Positions 19,791 to 29,568 of a stretch of DNA of 33,700 bases are shown here, piece by piece. The DNA lies in the NCBI GenBank assembly GCA_001179505.1, contig CDMY01000292.1:93941-127640 (forward strand). The letters run 5' to 3'. Under the pieces are notes generated by a model. That model was given only the letters and a program-made list of their open reading frames with translations, made no database searches and was not told the origin of the DNA. Position numbers and translations under genes: made by a program. This DNA is from Vitrella brassicaformis (Eukaryota > Sar > Vitrellaceae). How positions within the stretch are numbered: the first letter of the stretch is position 1; every line of letters begins with the position of its first letter.

Positions 19791-20939
19791 CGTGTGTGTG
19801 TGTACGAGTGCATTGCCCTTCGACGAACTGTCTGCACCGCGCCTCCCTGAAATCGGTGACGGGGCAAAACTCAGCGGTGATTGCCTTGCCTGCACACCAC
19901 ACAGACGCAATGTCAAATTAATTACGTCGATGAGTGTTGGGGCCAGCGTACCTGCGTAGAATCTGCCAGTGAGGCCCTTGAGTGCCTTGTCGGCATCGTC
20001 CTCGTTGACGTACTTGATGTACACGTTGCCAATCATGTGATCGCCTGCACACACACACACACACCAACCACATGAACACGCCAACCACATGAACACACAT
20101 CCGTCAGTGCCTCATGGTCTGCACCGACCCACCGATATTGTCGCAGACCGTCATCTCTTCGATCTCTCCGTAGTTGGCCAGCTCAGCGAACACCTGTTGG
20201 CATGGCACCCACATGGCATGGACATGGACGCAGACACCAAGAACACATTTGATTCGGCTGCCATGCATCCCCACTGACGTGTAATGTGCCTACCTCCTCA
20301 TAGAACGCCTCAAAGTGGTCTTGTGCCTGGTCTGCCAAATCATCAGTCACCTGCTGACCTGCACACACCCACACACACACACACCCACACACACACGGAC
20401 AGAGAGGAGAGCGAGAGAGGGAGAGAAATGCACCTCTCTCTGTGTGGCCATCACACCCACACCCACACCCACACACCTTCGGCAATGGCGAGTGCCACAG
20501 GTGGGTTCTGATACATGTGTCGCAGCACCAGTGTCTGGCCTGTGGACACAGACAATACACATAATATCAAACAGCACCGGCGGCAGTGCTCACGTGCTCT
20601 CCCTCCCACCCCAGCGTCGTGTGCCTTCCCCCCCCATTGCCTTGATTGACTTGATTGACTTGATTGACTTACTTGCGGTCGGTTTGTAGTGTGCCCTTGA
20701 GCACTGATCCCCATGCCGACACGCGCCAATCTTCCAGTAGAACGGACAGTTCACCCTGCACCCAACACACACACACACACACACAGACACGGCACAAAGA
20801 CAGCAAGCAGAACCAACGCACGAGTCACATAGATGCACCCAGATGCACGCAGATCTCTCTCGCGCGCATCTCTCTGCTTCCCCATTCTCACCCACCTGTC
20901 CTCCTCCGTGCCGATGATCCGCGCAAGTCGTTCCGCCAT
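18945..20939 (-). CDS. U2AF1: U2AF small subunit (U2AF35/U2AF1 homologue), splicing factor
   Basis: The protein starts [15 protein letters not shown]. The first CCCH zinc finger has Cys18, Cys27, Cys33 and His37 (C-x8-C-x5-C-x3-H) within [34 protein letters not shown] follows, then the UHM-type [48 protein letters not shown] and [30 protein letters not shown] and the second finger [19 protein letters not shown] (C-x7-C-x5-C-x3-H) come next. The C-terminus is rich in Arg/Asp/Ser, as in RS-like tails, and carries two copies of an ERRAMV...WNRERE motif. U2AF1 proteins pair with U2AF2 and read the AG of the 3' splice site in the nucleus. The RXF motif of the UHM is R-F-Y instead of R-W-F. About ten exons; many introns carry AC and TG runs. 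Confidence 0.93.
20641..20671. repeat. Tandem ttgattgact repeat at a U2AF1 5' splice site
   Basis: Three copies of a 10-bp unit lie directly downstream of the donor gtaagt on the transcript strand, which reads gtaagtcaatcaagtcaatc onward. The donor itself looks like part of the first unit. Confidence 0.85.
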
Positions 20940-21664
20940 CTTCCTTCTCGATCTCTCTCCCCTCCTCCGCTGCGAGCTTCATGCGCTTCCCGATCCTCCG
21001 TGAAACCCTCTGGACAGCTGCGACAGAACTGGTGTCCCAGAAGAAAGAACGACCCTGAGAGCTGGATTGTGGTCCTTCGACACGATCCCTCAGGCAAACC
21101 AACGAAGCCGCGGTGGATGTGAGCCTTGGTTGTTGACCAGGGAGCACATTCGGTGACTAGAGGCCTCTCGTGAGAGCACCCTCATCTGTCCGGTCGCTGA
21201 GGCGAGATGGCCCTTCGGTCGCGACGTGTCGGCGTTGCCAGTACTGACTGCGCGAGGTGTCCTGTGTCGAGTGTACAGTCGAAGACAGAACGAGTCGCTG
21301 TTGCTGTTGCTACCGGTGCTGGTGCGAATCTTCCCCTCCCTCCCTCTTGCCGCTCCTGGCTTCCCCACAACCACGGCGATATCAGCATGACGTTCTACCT
21401 CGCGGCTGACGCCCACTACGACGCCATCTGAACAAACCGACGGAACAGACGGCCTGTCGTGTGTTCGTTCGTGTCGTGTCGTGTTCGGATCCTTATTGCC
21501 CCTTCCCCTTCCCCCACCTCCCCCTTCTACAACAGCAACAACAACCAGACCCATCATCCTTACCCCCGCTTGTGTACAGCTACAGCAGTATCTTACCTTG
21601 TCTGATCTACCTCTACCTCTACCTCTTCCTCTACCTTGTTCTTTATCGGCATAGCCACATTAGC
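20940..21664. other. Divergent spacer between the U2AF1 and 18-exon genes
   Basis: It probably carries both promoters and leaders. A ctctacctctacctctac run sits at about 21607-21632, shortly before the + strand ATG at 21665, and looks like a pyrimidine-rich initiator or leader. Purine/pyrimidine-rich stretches cluster near 21495-21530. I see no gene. Confidence 0.4.
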
Positions 21665-23629
21665 ATGCAGCGTGCAGCTCAGGACGCATCGGCCTCCTTC
21701 GAGCGCGTGCTGAACCGGCTGGACGTGACGACCACTGGGTTGGGCGCCGGTGGTCCTGGTGGTGAGAGTGACGACCGTGCCGCTGCCGGGCGATATGGGT
21801 ACGCGCCGCGCCGAATGGACACACACACACACACGGTGACACACGGTCACCGATACTCATCTCTCCTCTCCCTCTGTGTGCTGTGCTGTGTCGGTTGCTG
21901 CTCGTCATCAGGCCTTCACCTCCTGGCGGCTTCGCGGACAAGTTCGCAGACAAGGACGGCTTCGAGTGTCCCCTGGGCATCGGCGGTGGCGTCGGCGGCG
22001 TGATGCACCCCGCCATGCAGCAGATGGCCGGGGGCAGTGGTGCTCACGGCGTCATGCTCATGGGCGACCCTTATGCCGGCAGAAAAGACATAACCAGGTG
22101 TGTGTTAGTGAGGGCTGGGGGCTTGGGTGGGGGGATGGGGATAACGCACACACGAGTATTCGGTGACTGACCGTGGCTTGGCTGTCTTTGGCTGTGTGTG
22201 TGTATGTGCGCCTGGCTGTGCCTTCCTGTGTCTGGCTGTGTGTATGTCGTGGATGAAGGGGTGTGGCTGCGACTGCTGCGCCCACCAATCTGCTGGCCTT
22301 TGCTGCCGACCACCCTCATGCTCATGGTGCGTGTCCGTGTCTAGACCCCTCCCTCTCCCTCTCAGCGTGTTGGCACATCCTGCATCTGTGTGTGTCTGTC
22401 TCATCACGTCTGTTGGCCTACAGGGAAGCTCCGTCGTCCGTCTGGCGAGTGTGTGTGCGGCCCGTCGTTGGCGAGCGAGGGCTACGGGTACGAGTATCTC
22501 AGCGACGTCCCGCACATGAGACACAGGTACAGTGTGTGTGCCTCCCTCTCTCTGGTGGCCTGTGCTCTCCCTCAGTCACGTGTGATGCACTGTGGTGTGC
22601 TGTGTGTGAATGTGTTGTGCAGCACTGATCCCCTGTCCTTGGCGAGCAAGGCTAAGCGTGACATTGTGCAGCGGGGAGTCAGTGAAGGGCAGACTGGTGC
22701 GTCAGTCATGTCGCACACACAGATACATACCCACACACACAGACGGACATCTGTCTGCCCATTTATGCGTCAGGTACAGGCTACTCGTTCTGGCAGGGCA
22801 AAGACGACCCGGCAGGCGCCCCCTCTGCTGCAGCAGGGAGCGGCGTGACACAACGATTCAAGAAAGACACCCGTACGCACACACAACCACACCCACACCC
22901 ACACACGAGCCACACCAGCAAACACGCGACCCCCACACCCACCTCCCTCTGTCTGTGTCTGTGCGTCCATCCATCTATCGATCCATCCATCCATCCATCA
23001 GACACTCTGTGTGCGTTGCCATCGTCGCGTGTGGGTGGTGCTGGGTTCCCGCTGCTCCCTGGCCACACCGTCAAGTGCCGACTGGCCCGGGAGAGCGGCG
23101 TCGACGAATACCTGCTGGCGAATAAGGTGAGTCAGTGAGTGGGTTGCTGGTGTGGGTGTGTGTTGTGATGTGTTGTGATGTGTTGTGATGTGTTGTGATG
23201 TGTTGTGTGGCTGCAGGTAGCTGATCACTTGTACCGTAGCCACGACCAGGGTGCGGGCGACTACTGCGCCATGATCAAATGCCACGCCAAACACTTGCAG
23301 GTGCGTACCCCTGACACACACACACACACACACACAGGGCCCCCTATGGATGCATCTGTCTCTCCGTGTGTGTCTCTCTCTCTCTCTGTCAGCTGACGTC
23401 TCTAGTGTTTGTTGACTTCCTGCCCCTTGTGCTGTGTCTGGCCTTCTACCCATCGACCTGCCAGACCAGCGGCCATGATGGCCATGAAGACTCACACACT
23501 GACTTAGACAAATCAGATATGAGCAAAACCGACACCAAAGACTCAGACGTGGTCGTCGCCGAGATACAGAGAATCTCAGGTACGTTTGCCGCGCCCGCAC
23601 ACCCAGCACACACACGTTGCCTCCATCTA

Positions 23630-23664
<35 letters not shown>

Positions 23665-25508
23665 CAGGTGACCCTGTGCTCTTCCTCCGTGTGTGGCGGG
23701 AGATTGCGGGCCTCCTGCAGGCCACTGCACCGCTCGACGCCCCATCGGCCGTGCAGCTGCAGCACGAGGAGGCGCAGGGCACACAGACCACCCAGGCGAC
23801 ATCAGAGATGGACGTGTGTGTCGGCATGGGCATGGGCATGGCCATCGAGGGCGGGTTCGGCGGCATCGAGGGCGGGGACTTCTGGGGCAAGGTCGACATC
23901 GAGGAGGTCGAACGTAAGCCCGTCAAGTGAAGTCAAGTGAAGTGGCTCTCGAGCACCTTCACACGTGCGGATGTCTCTCTGTCTGTTTGTCTGTTTTTCT
24001 CCCGTGTGTGTGTCTTGTTCTTGTGTGTGCAGGTGCCATGTACGAGGAGCTGGAGCAGTCGACGGCCGTGCCGTCCGACCTGTCCTCAACCTCCACACCC
24101 ACCAGCAGCCCTTCGTACGCACCCACACCAACCACACCAACCACAACACACCACACCACACAGCACACACGCATCCCTTTGTGTCTTGGTTCCTTCCTCT
24201 CTCCTTATGTCAGAGTCGCTTCCATGAATTTGCTTAAAGAGGGTTTGAAGGAACCTGAGTCACACCCGGGGGTAGGCACGAGACAAGCAGGCCAAGAAGC
24301 GAAAGACATGGCTCTCTGTCATGTCATGTGTGTCAGCTTGAGAAGCTGTGTTCGGGTAGCCCTAGCGACATGGAGGAGGGCGCGGCGCTCATCGCCCAGT
24401 CGTCTGCGCACTGTACGCCCTCCCCTCCACCCCACCACCAGACACACACACACAGACACACACATGCCTGTGTCTGTCGGGTGTCTGCTGTTTGTTCACT
24501 TGCAGGGTTGAGTAAGTCCCTGCTCGCGTCGCCTGATGCCCTGTCTAAGCTCAAGAGAGCGCTCGACTCATACCACGACACACACGTAACGACCTGCACA
24601 CACACACACACACACACACTACAGCCGTCCTCGCAATGCATTGCATTCTTCCCTCCCTCCCTCCCTCCCTCCCTCATGTGTGTGGGTGTCTGCAATGCTG
24701 CAGGTGGGTGCGATGCCGCTGACGGTCGTCTACCCACTGGTCGCCGCCGTCAATAACCTGGCGACAGGTACGTACGCAGCGGTCGATGCCTTACCACACA
24801 CAAACAAAGATGCATCTGGGTGTGTGTGTGTGTGTGTCAATGTGTTATGACAGAGTACTCGCAAGAGCTGCTGTCCTGCGGTTTGGCGGACACCCTCGTG
24901 TCGCTGCTCAAGAAGAGCACTCACACCGTCCAGTCGGCGCCCGCACTCTACACCGCCGCGGCGCAGTCCACCCACCACACCCACACCACCACCACCACTG
25001 TCACGCGGACCTCGTTCACACAGGAGACCATTACCAGCACAATGATGGTCAGACAGAGAGAGACAGAGAGAGAAGGGCAAACAAACGGGCACACCACTTT
25101 CTCCTCTCTCTGTGTGTGTGTGTATGTGCAGGCGGCGTCCTTTCACACGAGCAGCAGCAGCATGTACACGGACGTCTGTGTGGGGGGTGTGGGCGGGGTG
25201 GCCGAGCTGGAGCCGCCGGTGGTCGTGCGGGAGATGGCCAAGGCCATCAGGGACCTCTGCAAAGCCCCTTATGTGGAGTCCAACCTCCTGGAATCACTCC
25301 ACACAAGCATCCGGTAACACACACACACACACTCAGACATTGAGCCACCCATCCCATCCCATCCGCGTGTGCGTCTGGTGTGTGTGTGTCTGCCCACCAT
25401 TCCTTCAGTGATCTCGAGTCGACGGTGTCATACGGGCGATCTTTCGACCACGTAGCTCTGCAGCACGTCAGGGCCGCCATGCACGCACTCAGAGGACACC
25501 TGGCCTGA
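21665..25508 (+). CDS. Unrecognised 713-residue protein, 18 exons, helical C-terminal half
   Basis: All 18 exons join in phase: 21665-21798, 21912-22097, 22259-22326, 22424-22526, 22623-22696, 22774-22872, 23002-23126, 23217-23300, 23393-23579, 23668-23913, 24033-24114, 24214-24271, 24337-24412, 24506-24585, 24704-24767, 24854-25047, 25132-25313 and 25409-25508. I recognise no family. The first third is glycine-rich and low in complexity (GFECPLGIGGGVGGVMHPAM). The middle has a compact part with GHTVKCRLARESGVDEYLLA, ADHLYRSHDQGAGDYCAMIK and a hydrophobic helix LTSLVFVDFLPLVLCLAFY. An acidic linker (DLDKSDMSKTDTKDSD) and a Gly/Met run (VGMGMGMAIEGGFGG) follow. The last third is helical: KSLLASPDALSKLKRALDSY, LTVVYPLVAAVNNLATEYSQ, ELLSCGLADTLVSLLKKS, then EPPVVVREMAKAIRDLCKAP. 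This spacing looks like armadillo-type helical repeats, but weakly. The exon 3 acceptor (gatgaag) is atypical. Confidence 0.75.
23158..23207. repeat. Tandem repeat of tgttgtgatg in intron 7 of the 18-exon gene
   Basis: Four full copies and one partial copy of a 10-bp unit fill the middle of the intron just before the ggctgcag acceptor. The unit number could vary between strains. Confidence 0.9.
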
Positions 25509-28186
25509 CGTGCCGTGCGTGCATGGTGGACGGGCGGATGGCTTTGTTTGTGTGTGCGCGTACGTGACGAGTGTGTGATTGTGTGTATGTTTGTTGATCG
25601 ATTCGATGTGTGTGTGTGTGTGTGTGTCTGTGTGTGTGTGTTTATTTGTCACCCAACACCCTGCGCCTGACTTGAGTGCCTGACTGACTCAGTTGTGTCT
25701 CTCTCGATGGACAGCCATACCCCATGGGATGGGTGTGTGGTGTGGTGTGGTGTGGGTGTACGTGTGCGCCACTACTCTCAACTTTTTTTAGATCAACGAT
25801 ACGATGGATATGAGTGCTCGCCACACACACACACACACACACGGACAGATGCACAACCTTGCCAACCTTCCTGAATGCCTCAGAATAAGAATCAGAGAGA
25901 GAGACACGCACACACGGCACGCCCATTTTGGCGTGGCGTGTGTGTGTGGTGTCAGAGTTCCGTCTGTCTGTCTGTCTGCCGGTAGATGCGCGCGTACGTC
26001 AAAGCGTCGCATTTTTTGTAGAGACTGTGTGTGGACGGATGAATGAATGGGTGACCGGCAGACAGCAAAACAGGCAGGCAGGCAGGCAGGCAAGACACAG
26101 AGAGAGAGGGGGAGACAGGTCCGTGACAGACAAGGGAAAGATAAACGGCCGGTTTTCGCTTTTGCGTCATCTGCCGTCTTTCTGTGTCCAATGGCACTGA
26201 CACGCGGCAGATTGAGCCATCCCACCGGCATCAATCGGCTACCGTGGCTGTGCAGGTGGCACAGAAGGACGGGAGAGACCGAACGGTAGCGAACGGGCAG
26301 CCAGCCAGCAATGCATTAAAGTCATGACAACCAACCGTCCGTGAAGATTCTTTTCGCTCTGCTGTCGCGTTCGTCTGTATCGTGGCCGCCACGTCCGATC
26401 TGTGCTGAATCGAGGTCAGCACGGCAGATCGCACGTGGCGGCTTCGGCGTTGATGAAGTCGACAGAAGGTGAGTGACATGACGCGGACAGAGCAGAGAGG
26501 CAGTGGGTGGCATGAGAAGCAGTGGCAGTCAGTGAGTAAACAGGGCTTGCGGTGTGGTGTGTTTGTTCCGTTGGCGGCTGTGGTCCGTAGGTGTGTTTCC
26601 TCTTCTGTTTCTTTAGAACTGTCTTTCTTTGGTGGTGGTGGTGGTTTGTTGCGCTTTGAACCAATCAAGCTGCTTGGCCGCACACACACACAGGGAGAAG
26701 AGAAGCGAACGAGACAGACAAAGGCACACGAATGTGGGGCTAGCCTGGAGGCACCTGCCCGCCACAGTTATCCGTCGGGGCGAGGCACGTACTTGACGTG
26801 TGTGGTGTGTGTGGTGGTGAGAGGGGTTTTTGTGCAGTGCATGTGCAGTGGGTGTGCGTGTGGACGTATGCGCGGCGCCAGCTTGTCTCGCCTGTCGACG
26901 GACGGACGGACGGACGGAGTCCTTCTGCGTCCCGCTGTGCTTGTAATTTTTGCCTAGAATGTGTGCGCGGTGCGGTGGGGTGCCTGGCCTGTCGACCTGC
27001 CGGCCTGTCTGCCTGCCTGCCGGTCTTGTGTGCATTGGTGGCATGGCGTCGGTAGGTGTAGGTGACTGACTGACTCAGTTCTTCCTCGCTCGCGCTCTCT
27101 CCCTCTGTCTGCCTGCCTAATACTCCTCTGGCAATTCGATCGTCCCACCCCATCTCATCCCATCTCATGAATGGCTAGCTGCGACGGCGGGCCATTGCGT
27201 GGGCGGCCGGCCTGCAGACATCGACACACACATACACGTACAGATGTACATCAGCGTTTGTTGTGGTTCTTCTGATGGTGGCGGTGGTGGTGGTGGTGCA
27301 TCGGGTGCTCGTGTGTTGTAAGCCTGTCTGTCTCCCTGTGTGTGTGTGTGTTACATGTACCTGGCTGGACACTCGGCATCGTGTGAACTTTCTTCTTCCC
27401 TGCCTCCCTCTCCCTTAATCTGACTGCTTGTCTACTCGCCCGTCTGCGGCAGCCATATCGGAACCTTCCCCCCACCCACACCCACCCCCCATCATCACTA
27501 CGCGAGATGTGTGCATCTGCAGACGGTTATGCGGCCTTCATCCAATGCCGCCCTGCCCAATGGCGCGTTGCCGTTGATCGTGTTCATCGGCACCATTCCC
27601 GGCGCACACATGAGTCTGGTTCGTTCCTCGCCCGCCCTCCCATCTCTTGTCAGGGTAAGCAGTGGGACCCTGCCTCAACCTCTGCTGCAATGAGGCCTGG
27701 CCGGTCTTCCGGTGGTCTTCTGCCATGCCTTTCGGGGTCCTGCTGACACTTGTTCCAGCCATGTCTCTGTCTGTCTGTCTGTCTGTGCATCATGCTGCTG
27801 GGGCTTGATGCGTTGCGTTACTGAATGCGCTTTCATTACTTGATAGCTCAATCGCCTGCCTGCATGCCTGCCTGGGTCCGTGCTGACTCTTTCCTCCCTG
27901 TCCACACGGCCCTTTAGGTGATGTATGGGTCCGTCTGTCTGTCTCTCTGCAGATGCCACGCCATGCCATGCGCACGTCGGTCTGTTCATTACAGTATAGA
28001 TGTCTATTCTTGCCAAAACTGCTGTCGCAGATCCGCCGAGGGAAGCCAGCGGTCAGCAACGCCACACCACACCACAAAGAGAGTAAGGCAGCAAAAGCAG
28101 ACCAGAGTTCAGTTCAGTGACCCCACAAGCCAGCCAACCAACCAGAGAGACAGGGGAGAGGCGAGGCTGGCTGTGTGCTGTTTATC
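25509..28186. other. 2.7 kb spacer, microsatellite-rich, no supported gene
   Basis: This lies between the 3' ends of the 18-exon gene on + and the coiled-coil gene on -. It contains TG runs at 25606-25640, an AC run at 25824-25842 and CAGG repeats at 26080-26095. It also contains GGAC repeats at 26898-26918, TGG repeats at 26629-26645 and 27276-27298, and a TCTG run at 27766-27786. Open frames exist on both strands near 26231-26689 and 27507-27762, but their sequences show no domain, no clear splice pattern and no helical periodicity. Confidence 0.5.
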
Positions 28187-29032
28187 TCATTCGCAGCCGA
28201 TGGCCTCCTCTATGTCCTGCAGGCGCCGCTGCAGCCCCAAGATCTGCTGACACAGAGACGTCTTCTCGCCCTTCAATGTCGTCACCTACACCACACCCTA
28301 ATGTGAGCGGTTGCAACACTCAGACGAACAGAGGGGGGCTGCCCTGGTACTTACCTGCTGCTGGAGCCGCGAGTTCTCGGCTTTCTGCTGTCCGAGGTGT
28401 TTTTTGATCTCTTCTTGCAGCCTGGCGATGTCGCCCGACATGGCCTTCTTGAGCTCCAACAGTTGACTGTGATAATGATGCTGGCACACACACACACACA
28501 AACAGCAGAGAGAGAGATATAGAGAGAGAGAGATGGAGCGCCATGATTTGTCCCTTGTGTGTGCATGGTCGGTCTGCTGCTGACTTCAAGGTTTTGTTTG
28601 TCGGCTCGTAATGCCTCAATCTCCTGTCGTTGGGCAGCCAGCTCCTCATTCTGCACACTGATGTACTCCTGCATTGAGATTGCATGCACCCACACATCGA
28701 ATGCACACCACATGCAGGGGCAGGCCATGCACTTCGGTCTCTTCTCTCTCCGTCGACCCACCTCCAGGGACGCCAGTTTGCCCTTCAGCCCAGTGCCCCC
28801 CTGACTCGTGCGTGTCTGTCCGACCAGAACAACACAAGCGATACACACGAGTGTTGCCGCCCCTGCACGTGTGTGTTATCCCTCGTCTGGTTGCCATGAC
28901 CGTGTTCATCATGTTCTGTGCGCTGAGGGCCATCGTGTTGGGTGGAGTCTTGGCGTGAGGGGGCGACACCGCTGTGTCATCCATATGGTGTTGTGCGAGG
29001 GGGGGCGACGGGGGAAAGGAAAACGAAGCCAT
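28187..29032 (-). CDS. Small coiled-coil protein, family not recognised
   Basis: The start at 29032 gives MASFSFPPSPPLAQHHMDDT, a disordered proline-rich head ending MNTVMATRRG. Five exons then join in phase. After the head exon come TSQGGTGLKGKLASLE and EYISVQNEELAAQRQEIEAL. These lead into HSQLLELKKAMSGDIARLQE and EIKKHLGQQKAENSRLQQQ. The last exon reads VTTLKGEKTSLCQQILGLQR with RRLQDIEEAIGCE before the TGA at 28187-28189. From about residue 80 to the end the heptad pattern is nearly unbroken, so this is a long dimeric coiled coil. The model gives about 190 residues. Such proteins are often cytoskeletal, centrosomal or vesicle-tether parts; the sequence does not say which. It lacks a signal peptide and membrane helix. 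Confidence 0.65.
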
Positions 29033-29568
29033 ACAGGGGTGTATGAGAGGTCAAAGGTGATGTTCGTTCACTTACCTGCCATTTTGGCAATGGTGAAGTG
29101 GGAGCAAAAGGGAGAACTGAAGCGCGCATGGGTCGAGAAAAAACGGCCGAAGCCGTTAGATCGAACTCATCACCCTTTGCCCCATCGATGATAACGAGCT
29201 GAGGGCGTCATGACTCATTCAGCGGCATGACATTTATGTCGACGCGTTTCAAGTGCCAAGATCCAAGGCCTTGACCTGCTCTCTATAGCTATCTACCTAA
29301 CTGTACCATGTCGCACAGAATCAGGCTGGGCTAATTCGCCGCCCGACTAAATCACCCTAGTACTCTGTCTGGTACACACAGAAAGACTTGAGTTGTCCGA
29401 TACCCACAAATACATACAGAGGGCATAAATACGGCGTTATGCACGTCTACGCTGCGACATGACAAATACAGAAGGCACAACTGAGACATGAGATCCCCTA
29501 CAGCCACAAAGAGAGCATTCTCCCCTCCCCCGTCCCCCCTGTCCCTCCCCCCCGCCCCCCGAATTCAC
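29033..29568. other. Spacer between the coiled-coil gene and the ankyrin-RING gene
   Basis: Both flanking genes are on -, so this holds the promoter of the 28187-29032 gene and the 3' untranslated region of the ankyrin-RING gene. It is less GC-rich and less repetitive than other spacers here, and it has no convincing open frame. A cytosine-rich run lies at about 29519-29560. Confidence 0.4.

Noticed and set aside
26231-26689. A 150-codon open frame on - in the large spacer
   Set aside because: Its composition is mixed, it has no domain or helical periodicity, and it has no neighbouring exons with matching phase.
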